A stretch of DNA of 64,000 nucleotides, from contig NC_047070.1 in NCBI RefSeq assembly GCF_902459465.1, positions 15,154,156 through 15,218,155 of the forward strand, given 5' to 3'. Each line of letters opens with the position of its first letter. The first letter of the stretch is position 1. The translations under genes and the position numbers were made by a program. This DNA is from Asterias rubens. Lineage: Eukaryota > Echinodermata > Asteroidea > Forcipulatida > Asteriidae. The notes beneath the pieces are model-generated. The model was not told the origin of the DNA. It ran no database searches and worked only from the letters and a program-made list of their open reading frames with translations. Positions 33,938-46,379 of the stretch are shown in pieces.

Positions 33938-34292
33938 TTAGACACTATTGGTAATTGCTCAAAATAATTATCATCATAAAATCTTAAAATATTGTGAGAA
34001 ACATTTCCCTCTGAAGTGACCTAGTTTTTGAGAAAAAAACCATTTTCCATGAATTTGATTTTGAGACCCTCAGATTTAGAATTTTGAGGTCTCGAAATCA
34101 AGCATCTGAAAGCACACAACTTCGTGTGACCATGGTGCGACAAGGGTGTTTTTTCTTTCATTAATATCTCGCAACTTCTACGACCGATTGAGCTCAATTT
34201 TTCACAGGTTTGTTATTTTTATGCATATGTTGAGATATATTAATTGTGAAGACTAGTCTTTGACAATTACCGATAGTGTCCAGTGTCTTTAA
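33938..34292 (+). mobile_element. MITE family 1, left end trimmed
   Basis: The left end begins inside the repeat at AGACACTATTGGTAATTGCT; the right end is complete (AGTGTCCAGTGTCTTTAA). It carries the GAGACCCTCAGATTTAGAAT palindrome and AAAGCACACAACTTCGTG. Confidence 0.88.
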
Positions 34293-37014
34293 TGTGATTT
34301 CTGAATGTTTCCTTCATTGATAAATCTGGGGGAAAATGATTAAGTTGCCTGAAATAGAAAGTTTTTATTGCCATTAACTTTATAAGTGATTAACAAATGT
34401 ACACCTTCCCTTTAATTTGATTTATAAGTGTTTCTCAAAAATCTTTATACTACCAAAAACTGCTGTACTTCAGTACATAATTGTTATTTCCATTAATTTT
34501 TAAAGTGATTACCACAGGTACACCTTCCTTTTAATTTTGATTTAAAAATGATAAATCAAATGCTTTACTCATCAAAAGCTACTGTACTTCTGATCAAGTA
34601 GCCTAAGTTTTAATTGGCATTAATTTTAAAAATAATAACCAAATGACAACCTTCCCTTTAAAATCCAGGACGAGACCATGATAGTCACCTGTTCTAATTG
34701 TGGCCAACTGTTCACACAATTTTTTGCCAATTAAGATCTTCACTTAATTAGTTGCTTGCCAGCATGGCCTTGCTTAGAATCAGGTTGTATTTCATCAGAC
34801 AAAACCCTCCCCTTTGATGAATCCCTTGATTTCAAGGCCTTATACTTACGAGGGCAAGGAGGTGATTGCCTCTGTGCCCATTGTTCACTGCCTTGGTGCC
34901 CTTGAAATGCTGCAGTGGAAATTTACAATTTCCTCATAGGGTTTGTCTGCAAAGTCATGAATCCCTACTCATAGTGCATGAAGATGTATGTTACATGTAC
35001 ATATATTTTCCTGTAGAAGTGTCAGCTTCATTAATTGCACGTTTTTTTTTGAGAAAATAAATGAAAATCTCAGTGCAATTTTTTCAATAGGGTCGCTTAA
35101 TTTTTCCGTAGTTCTTGCTTACAAAACTTTCGTCTCACTGAGTAAAAAAAATGTTGTGAAATTGGTATACACATTCCTTAAAAACTGCAGCACCTCATCA
35201 AGTAATATTTTTAAAGGTGGCTTTCTATCATTACCTTTAAACCGCGTAAGTTTAAAAAAATGTAAATCTCTGAACTTTTTGTGTTTTGTGTCTCACAAAA
35301 AGTATACAAACCCTTTAAGGATCATCCCAAAGTCCTGATTTTTCCTCTTTTTCGTACCTCACAGTATCATTGCCTGTTCTGACTCACAAGCCCGTTTTTT
35401 GTTGATAAACAATTCATGACAAAATGGGAGTTGTCGGTGACAGTCCATACCGCTGCCATTTTAAGCACACGGCATCCTGTGGCTGAACCATGGTTGAACT
35501 GAAACACGCACACACACCCGACCTCCCCTATGGGATTTCCCTCACACTCACAGCTGGCTTGCTGTCACTGTCAGACAGTTTGTCTGTCAGGTTCGTATTC
35601 TCTGCGCACAGATCTCACAGAATTACTGTACTACTTAACCACCTGCACAAGTCAGACGCACAAAAATTGCATCCAGAGAGAGACATAAACACGGCACCGA
35701 CAGCAGGTAGAGTTTTTAACAAAATCTAGTGTTTGTTCAATGTTCATGAGGCACAGTGTTCGAAACCTTAACCGTTGTACAACCACGCTACACAGTTTCT
35801 GCCGATGAAATGGTAAGATATTTTGTGTGCATGCTCGGATGGTTTAGAAGCATGTACTATAAAGCAACGCCTAGAGGCATCGAGTTGAATGTATACCATG
35901 GGTGCATATTATATAGTCCAGGTTGTCTTGGATACCGTGCGGTTGTCGTCAGTGCGAAATGAATCCGGTTTAGGGACCTAAATTTATTCCTTTTTTGTGT
36001 GTAAAATACGTAAGAGATTTTATCCACATTGTAAGACAGCATGGTCGTCTGTTTGTATCTGTAGACATTTTAGTCTAATTTATTGATGCTGTACATATTT
36101 CCCCGCTGAGATTTTGACAGACCAAGAAAGTGCCTGTTACTCTTGGGAACATTTTCTCGCTTCTAATCCAAGCTTATAATTTTTCATTGTGCTTGAAAAA
36201 CAATAACAACAACAACAACAACAACAATAACATCGGCAACAATCATGTGATATGTTCTTCCATATTTGCAAAAACCAAAGTAGTTTTTTTTATGGGATTT
36301 GAGGCATTGCATGGTGAGGTATCAATTTGGTTTGCGATAACATAATGTGTGTATCTCCACACTTATACGTACGTTCTTGCCAGGTAGATTTTGTTCTTGG
36401 AAAGAGAACTTGTCTTGCTTTTCTCTACAGCGAAGTAGATTTTCAGATTTCAGGAGTCTTCTCAGTTCTGATAGGAACTGTAAATATTCCGCTTTTGAAA
36501 TTACTGCCTGTACTCATCGTCACCAAAATGTAGGACTATGGGAAATGATCTTTGAATGGATGAATGTCTTCTAAGGTAAATTTGACAGCGGACGTTTCCT
36601 CTTTTTTGTTGACTATCTATAGATTATCCTGTGTACCCCCGTACCTTGGACTTATCCTTTGTGTTATTGACTTCCTGTAAGTGATTGTTTCTATCAAGTT
36701 ATATTAACAACAAAGGATAAATGTTTTTAAGTACAAGTATTTTTTCCCAGCACAGAAATCTCCCTGTTGCTGAATGTATTGACAATTTTAGATCGTCACG
36801 TTCGAGTAAATTCATAAGGAATTATCCACCAACACAATTGTACTTGTCCAATGTTTAGTGAAATTCTGTCTGTGAATGATTAATGTATTGAGGAAATAAA
36901 AGTAGCTGTTGCAAACTGCTAACCTACCAAAATGACGGTATAAATGCAAGAGACAAAGGTTAAAAATGACAACACATAATCAACCAGTATCTTGACTGTA
37001 TAAGTACAGTGTAC
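34293..37014. other. Intergenic; decayed repeats and a possible non-coding first exon
   Basis: A copy of dispersed family 4 is at 34840-34960. A decayed family 2-like sequence is at about 35037-35322 (GTAAGTTT, TGTAAATCTCTGAAC and AAACCCTTTAAG near the end). A GC-richer stretch at 35430-35706 ends in CGACAGCAG|GTAGAG, which could be a 5' UTR exon donor of the downstream RhoBTB gene; this is a guess. A CAA microsatellite is at about 36202-36235. Confidence 0.4.
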
Positions 37015-37415
37015 TTAAAGCCAGTGGACACTATTGGTAATTGTCAAATACTAGCCTTCACAGTTGGTGTATCTCAACATATGCATAGAATAATAAACCT
37101 GTGAAAATTTGAGCTCAATCGGTCATCGAACTTGCGAGATGATAATGAAAGAAAAAACACCCTTGTCACACGAAGTTCTGTGCGTTTAGATGGTTGATTT
37201 CGAGACCTCAAGTTTTAAACTTGAGGTCTTGAAATCAAATTCGTGGAAAATTACTTCTTTCTCGAAAACTATGGCACATCAGAGGGAGCTGTTTCTTACA
37301 AGGTTTTATACCATCAACCTCTGCCCATTACTCGTTACCAAGAAAGGTTTTATGCTATTAATTATATTTTTAATAATTATTTTGAGTAATTACCAATAGT
37401 GTCCACTGCCTTTAA
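37015..37415 (-). mobile_element. MITE family 1
   Basis: Starts TTAAAGCCAGTGGACACTAT and ends ATAGTGTCCACTGCCTTTAA. Reversed orientation. The middle palindrome GAGACCTCAAGTTTTAAACT then TGAGGTCTTG is close to perfect. Confidence 0.93.
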
Positions 37416-38306
37416 ACATGACTGGTGCTCGGTTCATCTTGTGAATGCAAATGCAACACAAATTTTGATGTCACAGGGCTGTGTTTGCAGCGAATGTTTC
37501 GCAGGAGTTCAGCACAAGTCAACTATGGCCAATAATTCATTGCAAATTTGGGTCGAAAACATTTGTATTGCAATCACATCCCCCGCAGGAAGTAAAACTG
37601 GGCTGAATAGTTAGTGTTGATTAATGTTTTAGAATGATTTTCTTCATGAATCTATTTCCAAATTTTCACCATGAGTGACTTAACAAGATATACCAACATT
37701 GTTCTTCTTAGTCAATATTTTTACCAAGATGTGTTTGTAAATAATTAATGCAATTTAAGATTATCATGTTGAGTGACAATTGTCAATAATTTACTCATGT
37801 CCAGTATGTCTGTACGTATGCATAGTACTTTTGTACTCACCCAATATTTTTTTGAATTCTGCTTGAAAACCATAAATGATTGAATACATAATGCATGCAT
37901 TTTGTCACTTTAAATTTTCATTTTGGGGTGAATTCACAACAAATTACATAATACTTTTGTATCGATTGTAAAATTATAGATGTGGTTTGTGTACATGTAG
38001 TACCTGTACCTGTCATAAATACATGTTTGTTTTTATATCAGCAGACAAGATTAGGGGCGTCCGTGCACATTTCTTGACTGTCTGGGGAAAACCAATAACA
38101 GTTTATTGATTTGTGGTTCATCAAGGTTTTGTTTCCATCCCATAAAGTGACATAGTTTTTGTTTACGACAGGTGAAATTGTACGTTGTGTTTAAAGCAAG
38201 CATGCATGAATGCAGTTGATCAGCTGATTCCCTCATCGTGTGGTTTCTCAGCTGTGCCATCGGAAGTAGAAAAATACAGTACAAAGTCTTGCTGTGCCTA
38301 ACACTT

Positions 38307-38650
38307 TTAAAGGCACTGGACACATCTGGTACGATTACTCAAAATACACAACATCATAAAAACATACTTGGTAAGGATCAAGAGAGAGCTATTGATTGTG
38401 TAAAACATTGTGAGAAACGACTCCCTCTGAAGTGGCAAAGTTTTGAGAAAGTAATTTCTCATTAAAATGTTTGAATCTGAGAAAGACTCAGGCTTGAAGC
38501 CTTTCCCAGGCGTCTGAAAGCACATAAATTTGTGCACCAAGGGTGGGTTTTTTTTCTATCATTTTCTGGCGATTCATTGACAAATTTTCACAAATCTTTT
38601 TATTATATGCATACTCTATGTTGGGATGCACCAAGTGGGAGTACTGGTCT
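38307..38650 (+). mobile_element. MITE family 1, right end lost against the next copy
   Basis: Starts TTAAAGGCACTGGACACATC. It has the CTGAGAAAGACTCAGGCTTG palindrome and CACCAAGTGGGAGTACTGGT. It then runs straight into a second copy at 38651, lacking its own right end. Confidence 0.85.
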
Positions 38651-39043
38651 TTAAAGGCAGTGGACACTATTGGTAATTACTCCAAATAATTATTAGTCTA
38701 AAACCTTTCCTGGTAATGAGTAGTGACTAATGGGGAGCTATTGATAGTATAAAACATTGTGAGAAACGGCTCCCTCTGAAGTAACGTAGTTTTCGAGAAA
38801 GAAGTAATTTTCCATGAATTTGATTTTGAGACCTCAGATTTAGAATTTGAGGCCTTGAAATCAAGCATAGGAAAGCACACAACTTCATGTGACAAGGATG
38901 GTTTGTTTCTTCATTATTATCTTGCAACTTCGACGACCGACTGAGCTCAAATTTCTACAGGTTTGTTATTTTATGCATTGTTAATATGCACCAAGTGAGA
39001 AGACATGTCTTTGACAATTACCAATAGGGTCCAGTGTCTTTAA
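38651..39043 (+). mobile_element. MITE family 1, abutting the previous copy
   Basis: Complete ends TTAAAGGCAGTGGACACTAT and GGGTCCAGTGTCTTTAA. It has the GAGACCTCAGATTTAGAATT palindrome, so it belongs to the other subfamily than its left neighbour. Confidence 0.9.
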
Positions 39044-40117
39044 CAAATGCGAAATGTACCTTTAAGTCCAGGGGGAACAGTAGTACAGTACACACACACA
39101 AATAAAGATTAGAATGACACTGCACTGCTCTACAGATTCAATTATTTTGGAGATGGCACAAGCAAAAGCATTTCCTCTGGAGATTTAAAAGAAAATCCCT
39201 CCCACGTCTTCTTCGAAAATCGACTTAAAACGTAGATTAATCCGACAGCTGTTGGCGTTTCCCAACGTCACATTTCTCCAGAATGTCTGCTCAATGCGTA
39301 CATTGGAAAGTCCTTTAACATCAATTGATCAACCTTTATAGGGCTGTTTCAATTCTTACGATTCTTTATACCCAGAAAAAGTATGTGAGCAGTTTTAATG
39401 GTGAATATTCTGTCAGATTTAAAATCAAAGTCTAAGGACGTCTTTTTGGGATGAACTTTCCGAGCAAGTGTCCAACTTAAGTCCCGTGTGAACAGCCCAG
39501 GAATATGTCACCGTAACTGAGTCCCATGGGTAGTTTAACTGACCATCTACAACGTAGCTCCCCAGGTAAACTAACCATGCCAAGTAAATATGTTAGTGTG
39601 GACACACCAACAATTTGCACTAGACTGTGACCAGAGACCCTTGGCCAGTGATTTTAGCATTGGGAAAATAAACTCCATGAAAATGGACATGTCTGCAAGT
39701 CTTGTTCAACTTTTGACTTTGACAAAAATATCTTTCAATTGTGTATTGAAAATTTGTTGCCCGTAATACAAATGAAACTAATATTCTGTCAGTGCTTATG
39801 TCAAGTTAAACCAGTTTAATTTCTAACTCTGTGTGTAGGCATTTTTTTTTCTGCTAAAAATTCTGGTCCAGAAAATACTTTGAGCTAGCTGCAAGCTAGT
39901 CGTGAGGGTTTTCTGCCCAAGTGTGAACTCTGTACAAGTACAGATGTAGAGCAGGTGCCCTTTAGTCAAGTAAAACTGCCCTGCCCTAACAGTAAGCAAA
40001 TAATAGTGTAAGCATTCAGTGAAGGGGTTTTCATTAACCGTTGACCTTTCACATTAGTCAACATTTACATTAACGATACAAATGTACACCCAGTGTAAAT
40101 GCGTTGACACAGTAGAT

Positions 40118-40506
40118 TTAAAGGCAGTGGACACTATATTGGTAATTACTCAAAATAATTATTGGCATAAAACCTTACCTGGTGACGAGTAATGGGGAGA
40201 GGTTGATAGTATAAAACATTGTGAGAAGCGGCTCCCTATGATGTGCCATAGTTTTAGAGAAAGACGTAATTTTCCACGAATTTGATTTCAAGACCTCAGA
40301 TTTAGAACTAGAGGTCTCAAAATCAACCATCTTAACGCACACAACTTCGTGTGACAAGGGTGTTTTTTTCTTTCATTATTATCTCGCAAGTTCGATGACC
40401 GATTGAGCTCAAATTTTCACAGGTTTGTTATTTTATGCATATGTTGAGGTACACCAACTGTGAAGGCTAGTCTTTGACAATTACCAATAGTGTTCACTGC
40501 CTTTAA
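40118..40506 (+). mobile_element. MITE family 1, well preserved
   Basis: Ends TTAAAGGCAGTGGACACTAT and TAGTGTTCACTGCCTTTAA. It has CTTCGTGTGACAAGGGTG and GACCGATTGAGCTCAAATTT. Confidence 0.95.
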
Positions 40507-40659
40507 TTTAGCTTGATTGCTGTTTCCTGTAATCAAACCCTCTCTATGCCTAAATGGTAAGGTGTAATTAAATTACATCAGTTTTTTGTTTCCAATAAGA
40601 TGTAATTAGTTTGTGTACATGTATCGCGGACATCATGTACTTGCAAATATTGTTTAGCT

Positions 40660-40812
40660 TTTATTTGGGATGTTTTATTTGGGATGTAATTGGTAGGATT
40701 CAATCAATGGATCAGGCTTTGTTTATGTAACCTTTTATCGGCTGTTGCAAACTTGGCATTTATATCCCCTTGTGGGAGTTTGCCGATTTCCCTTGATGGG
40801 AAGATCATAGGC
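40660..40812 (+). repeat. Dispersed repeat shared with 49290-49412
   Basis: CCCCTTGTGGGAGTTT and TTCCCTTGATGGGAAGAT occur here (40765-40806) and at 49373-49411 in the same order. It abuts the SINE tandem array on the right. Confidence 0.6.
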
Positions 40813-40854
40813 AATTTAACCTTCTCATTTGTCATGTTTGTGTTCCTAATCGTT

Positions 40855-41680
40855 GTTTGTCTGTTACAAGGAGCGTGTTCATTGCGTGTGTTGTAAGGAG
40901 CGTGTTCATTGGGTGTAGTGGTCAGGCAGGTTGGCTACTTAGTTTCTTCCTTGTCTTACACCCAGGTTGCTTTCACCTCTGTGGTACCAGTTCGAATCGG
41001 GACAGGAGCCTTTTTATGTGGATTTGGTCTCACTCCCTTCTTGATTGTGTGAGGTTTCCCCATTTGCTGTTTATCTGTTACAAGGAACTTGTTCATCTGC
41101 AGTGTGTGTTGTTCACGGTCAGGGAATGGGCAGGCAGAATGGAACAGTGGTTTGTTTCCTGTCTTTCACCTCTGTTGTACCTGGTTCGAATCTGGACTGG
41201 AGTCTTTCAGTGGATTTGGTTTTCAGTCCCTACCTGAAGGGATGGGGTTTCCCCATTTGCTGTTCATCTTATACAAGGAACTTGTTCTGCTGCAGTGTGT
41301 GTTGGTCACGGTCAGGGAGTGGGCAAGCAGAATGGTCCAGTGGTTTCTTCCCTGTCTGTCACCTGTGTGGTACCCGGTTCGAATCCGGACTGGAGTCTTC
41401 TATGTGGACTTGGTTTTCAGTTCCTACCTGATTGTGTGGGGTTTCCCCATTTGCTGTTTATCTGTTACAAGAAATGTGTTCAGCTGCAGCGTGTGATGTT
41501 CACGGTCAGGGAATGGGCAGGCAGAATGGAACAGTGACTTCTTTCCTGCTTTCACCTCTGTGGTCAGTGGTTCGAATCCCAGACTGGAGCCCTTGTAGAT
41601 TGGGTTTTTATCCCTACCTGACTGTGTGGGTTTTCCCTGGAATAATTCTCTGAGGTTTTCTCTGAGGTTTTCCACAACTA
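40855..41680 (+). repeat. Tandem array of a 194-bp SINE-like unit, about four copies
   Basis: GGTTCGAATC-type B-boxes recur at about 40988, 41182, 41376 and 41569, a spacing of 193-194 bp. Each unit also has GGTTTCCCCATTTGCTGTT, CACGGTCAGGGAATGGGC and CACCTCTGTGG. Overlapping plus-strand open frames of 80-135 codons arise because few stops occur in the unit; they are repeat-derived. A lone copy is at 20640. Confidence 0.93.
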
Positions 41681-42544
41681 AACCTGAAACTTCCCTCCTT
41701 GTCTTCTTTCCATTGGGTTCTTGCCTAGTACAGTGATTAAGTTCGCTTTTCTGAGAGTCTTTGGCTTCACAACCAGAATAAATAAAACTAAATTAAATAA
41801 AATGACCAGGGTTTACATGGTCATATGATGGAACAACGACGAACAAAACAATGTTTTATCTAGTTATTTCCGCTGGGCCCAGCTTCATTAGTCTCTTGAT
41901 CCTGATTGGGTAGTATACATGTTCTACAATGTATGCATGATTCGGAATACCTTCAAATGGAGGTCCCATTGGTAATCTATGATTTCTGCAGGTACTAAAA
42001 TACTGCGTCAATCTCTACATGTGAACTTAAATCACTGTTTGTTTTGGAATCACTGCTTGATGTACCAAGGCCGGACTAATAGAAAAGACCAGCTGCTTCC
42101 ATTGGCCTTACAATATACAAGGCGTTTTATACATCGTATGTCTTGAACAATCAATTTATTTTATGGTTTATAAAAAACACTGTTTTGCCGAAAAATCCTG
42201 CCGGGATTTAACACTGCCGTTAGTCACCGGGATGAAGTTCATGGAATGAAACCCATATGTTTTATTGTACAGTCAGTTGTATAGACTTTCTGTGTATGAA
42301 TGTACACACCCTGTACGTGTAACATGGCAGGCTATACTGGGGAGTCATCCCATGTGAATTATCAATTGGAGATGTCAACACCCCAGAGTACATCTTATTT
42401 ACCATTCCTGATCAGTCCATTGGGTAAGTAGACACCTTGGCTAGAGTTAGAGAGAGAGAGAGAGAGTCAAGATTGGAATCTTGAGGAGGCAGGCCCCATA
42501 CAGACCTCTCTTACACTGCTTACTTTAAGATGTCCCAGTTCACT

Positions 42545-42872
42545 TTAAAGGCACTGGACACTATTGGAAATTAGTCAAGTAACTTTTATCATAAAAACTT
42601 ACTTGGTAACAAGCAACGGAGAGCTGTGTTGAGAGCTGTTTAAAACATTGTGAGAAATGGCTCCGATTGAAGTAACATGGTAGTGGTATTTAAGAGGTAA
42701 TTTCTCACCTACATATTCAAAGACTTTGGGCCTGAATCCTTTTTTAGGCATCTGAATTGAAAGCACACACATTTGTGCAACAAGGTTTTTTCTTCTTTTA
42801 GTAATCTCTTACAATTTTGATGACCAATTGAGAATACTGGTCTTTGACAAAAATAACTAAAGTTGCTTTTAA
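42545..42872 (+). mobile_element. MITE family 1, shortened and decayed
   Basis: Starts TTAAAGGCACTGGACACTAT and reaches a degraded right end (GCTTTTAAAG). The part between GACCAATTGAG and ACTGGTCTTTGAC is deleted relative to other copies. Confidence 0.8.
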
Positions 42873-44164
42873 AGTGGCTTATCATCATGTTGTTTTGGAT
42901 GTACGCAAATACGCTCAACGAATTTCAACTAGGGCCCTTACAAGAAAATAGAGTGGCTCCCTTGATCGAGAGGGTGACTATCGTAGCAATGTAGCCATAC
43001 GATCAGTCAGGGATCCATGCAGAGAAAACACAGGAAAATGGCCTCACCAACCTGGGCCCAACTTCGAAGAGTTGCTTTTAGCAGAAAATATTGCTTGAAA
43101 AAATTCTTCTGTCAATCTTTCTGGGTCCTCCTCTACGTAAACCTTAGCCCTTCTAAACCATTCACTCTGGCGAAGAGGACAGAAGGATTGAGGCAAGTTA
43201 AGGTATAAAAAAAAGGGAAAAACATTGCAAACTTTGAATGACCCGTTAGTATCCACTTATTAAACATGTTAGTGATGCCTAATTCACATATAACAGATAA
43301 ATAGGGCACGCTTCAGCGTTTTGCTCTACTTATTAAGCCAGGTTGGCCTTGACAATAAAATCAATTTCTTCGGAGCAATTCCATAAGTGGCTGAACGCTG
43401 CATCGTTCCTGAAATGTTATTTCATAGTCTATCCTGCATTTGTGACTAATTGAGGAAAGAAGATGTAAAATGTCAGGGCTAGAATTTGGGGTAAAATTTC
43501 TAAAGACCACGGGGCTTGAAGCACAGAATGTTTTCTAGAAAGGAATTTATTTTACAAGACCACGATGTTATTGAGAAAGATCTACAATTTTTTTTTCCAC
43601 GTAAATTGTGTTTATTTGAACAAGCACTGAGAGAGATTTTTCTCATTAAATAGGCTAGTATATTTTGAGACTCAACGGAGTTGTATAAATTACCAGACTC
43701 ACAGTCGAACAATTGAACATAATTTCTTTCTGGCCTTGCCCTCTTAAAGAAGAAAGTCCAGGGGTTGATTTCAAGTAAACCCTTGCCCAATTATACATTC
43801 CCTGAATGCAAAGATCAAAATCCTGCATAAACATTTGTTTTAGTGACTGAATAAAATTTACACGGCAGGAGAAATCTTCTTATTATCTTCTTGTTTTCTT
43901 GCACAGGGAATACTGATATCATGACACAATGTCCAGACCAGGAATTTCATGGCATGTCCCTGAATGACACTTAACAATATTCCCATAGAGCTAAAGATTC
44001 CTTGTATATTGGTTGAACCTTTTAGTCCTCTTTGAGAGTAAGTCTCGCCCTCTTCAAGTTTGGAGTCTTCACTTAAGAAAACCTCTTAATAAGCTGGCAC
44101 CATCTCGAGTCTCGATCCATCCCTCCAGATCAACAACTTCAGATCACTGATCGCAAATTGAGCA
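42873..44164. other. Intergenic; no gene seen
   Basis: AT-rich sequence with open frames of 63-96 codons lacking recognisable motifs. A GGGCCCAACTTCGAAGAGTT segment at about 43054 may be another decayed family 3 end. Confidence 0.5.
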
Positions 44165-44300
44165 GGGCCCAATATCATGGCTCTGCTTACCACTAAACAA
44201 AGAATCAGCACATACAGAGGGGGTTCCGGGCTTACGTCAAGCGTATTTCACAGGTTAGCAGGGAATTTTTGCTTTTGTGCTTGAGTAGTCCGCTCAAGGC

Positions 44301-44812
44301 TGGTACACGCTTTCATCTCATGTCATCTGGATTTCTGCAACAGCCTCCTCCATTGTCTTCCAATCGCTCAAATCCCAAAACTCCAACGTATTCAAAATTC
44401 TGCTGCTAGACTGGTTACCCGCTCATCACCTCGACAGCATATCACCCCAGTACTTCGCTCACTTCATTGGTTACCCGTCTCCAAACGCATAGAATTCAAA
44501 CTTCTCCTGCTGACATACAAATCTCTTCACCAATCCGCACCTCACTATCTTCAAGATCCCCTTCATCCATATGTACCTCATCGTACCCTCCGCTCCAGCT
44601 CTACCTCTCAACTAGTCCCATACATCACTCGCACAAAGTCTTATGGCCACCGCTCGTTCTCATATTCTTCACCCTCACTCTGGAACAACTGACCGCACAA
44701 CATCAGAGCTGCGCCGACTGAGAACATTTTCAAACATCTGCTGAAAACTTACCTGTTTACTCATTAATTTTGAAGCGCTATATAAGTGCCGTTCATTATT
44801 ATTATTATTATT
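44301..44812 (+). mobile_element. 5'-truncated LINE 3' end (L2/CR1-like)
   Basis: It encodes the carboxyl end of a LINE reverse transcriptase protein, followed by GCGCTATATAAGTGCC and an ATT microsatellite tail, as in L2-type elements. It is flanked by AAGGC on both sides (44296-44300 and 44813-44817), a likely 5-bp target duplication. Its insertion into the family 6 element dates it as younger than that element. Confidence 0.88.
44312..44767 (+). pseudogene. LINE reverse transcriptase C-terminal fragment with one internal stop
   Basis: In the frame of CTG at 44327 it reads LDFCNSLLHCLP, then KLQRIQNSAARLVTR, LRSLHWLPVSKRIEFKLLLL, YKSLHQSAPHYLQD, TKSYGHRSFSYSSPSLWNN and FKHLLKTYLFTH, ending at TAA 44765-44767. 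This matches the conserved C-terminus of L2/CR1-clade LINE proteins. A TGA at 44690-44692 replaces a residue after LWNN, so it is a dead fragment. No upstream polymerase part is present. Confidence 0.88.
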
Positions 44813-44923
44813 AAGGCATTCTTTGCTTACACAGCTAGCCTAGATATTCAGCGCTTGCACAGTAAGCGTAGATGCGTGATCGTTAGTGCAGAATTCGATG
44901 GTTAGAGCCATTAATTTAGGCCC

Positions 44924-46097
44924 AAATCGCTGAACGAAAATTCCTGTCGAAACACAAGGTTCTACGCAGGATTTTGTAAAAACTGGGGGGCATTCTGTAC
45001 CCAATTTTGTGGATGTTTGGCCGAAGCACGCTGAATTCAAACACAGTCTTCTCTGGGTCTTTATCTTGGTTTTAAAAGCCTTACTGTGCAATCTGGATCA
45101 GTGGTTTTTTCTTGATGATTTTTGTGGGGAAAAAAATTGTTTATAAAGTTGTATTATTATTTTTGTTTGCGCATTGGTATGAATTTGCGCAAATCGGCAT
45201 TCATATCCACATGCCATTCACGCAGATCAGCCTTTACGCTAGTTTGTGCATGTGGAGAATCCTGGATCAACAATTTCAGATCACTGAATGCAAATTCCTC
45301 CTCATTAAATATTTCCCTCCAAAATGGTTAATACAGCCCTTCACATTCACTAGCTTTTAAACACAGGGATTAAGCCTACCATGTAGAAATAGCTCTGGTG
45401 TACATTAATTATCTTTAATCCCCAGAGAGATATTTGATACCCTTCAGAACACCAAGTGCGAATGATGGATCAGTCGATGAGTCAGATCGATGAATATTTA
45501 ACTACAATCCCATCCATATCTCAATGGGCTGCCGCCCCTGACCCCTGTCAATGTTGGCTCTCGTTGCAAGGTCTCCGCTCAAGCTGGGGTTGAGCTAGGG
45601 AGCCAGGGATCAAGGAGTGGACATTTATACATGTAGTTTCACATGGCCCAAGCATTTTGGCCAGGACTGTAGGTTATTTGAGTAAATACTTTTTTACATT
45701 GTTTATTGTACAGGTGCCAGTCATTATATGCACATCTTTAAAGTCACTCCCATCAAATTTCTTAAGGCTTCAGAAACACTTTTTAAAAACAAAATTGTGA
45801 ATAATAAATTGAACTGAAATTGAATTGAATTGAATTATTTGATATTAAAATAAAAATAGCAACACAATTATGAATTATAGAAATGTTATCTTATGAAGAT
45901 GAGTCTTGAGAATGACTTAAGAAGTCCGGACATTGGAAATATTGGGGATATCTTGAGGAAGTTTGTTCCAGAGAGAAGAGCCAGCATGTGTGTGTGAATG
46001 ACTGATCCTGTAGCCCGTACTGAGATGCAAGAGACAGCAACGCCTTGGTACTAACATCTTTTGCCCAAGATCCTTGGAAGAAATTGTAATCACCTGT
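44924..46097. other. Intergenic; no gene seen
   Basis: A segment near 45250 (GAATCCTGGATCAACAATTT then CAGATCACTGA) resembles sequence near 44122-44148 and may be a small dispersed repeat. GAATT repeats lie at about 45814-45836. Confidence 0.5.
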
Positions 46098-46289
46098 GCC
46101 CAATTTCATCAAGTCTGTAAGCACAAAAACTTGCTAAGAACAGACAAATTTTGCTTAAAAGAAACAGGTTACCAGCCAACATTCCATAAAATTCTGAATA
46201 TGGCGGATGGTACCCCCCTCAATATTTACTTAGCAAAGATTTTATCTAAGCAGTATTATCTGCTTAACAGCTTTAAGAAATTGGGCCTA
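46098..46289. mobile_element. MITE family 3
   Basis: Left end GCCCAATTTCATCAAGTCTG then TAAGCACAAAAAC; right end CTGCTTAACAGCTTTAAGAA then ATTGGGC. Middle marks are ACCAGCCAACATTCC and TCTAAGCAG. It ends about 90 bp upstream of the first RhoBTB coding exon acceptor. Confidence 0.75.
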
Positions 46290-46379
46290 GCTCGACAGCG
46301 GAAAAAGATGAAGTTGACGGTAACTTAATCGAGTGGCAAGAATACTAATTGCTTTCCTTAATTTTTGATCTATCTTCAG

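Larger units (their letters stand above)
44165..44923. mobile_element. Family 6 inverted-repeat element, split by a LINE
   Basis: The left end GGGCCCAATATCATGGCTCT and right end AGAGCCATTAATTTAGGCCC are inverted repeats. The left half (44165-44300) has GCTTACGTCAAGCGTATTTC; the right half (44813-44923) has CTTTGCTTACACAGCTAGCC. Related copies are at 49801 and 55853. The LINE at 44301-44812 separates the halves. Confidence 0.8.

Noticed and set aside
40857-41537. Long overlapping plus-strand open frames with repeated Cys and Gly residues (up to 135 codons)
   Set aside because: They are translations of the 194-bp SINE-like tandem unit in different frames; the apparent protein repeat is DNA repeat.
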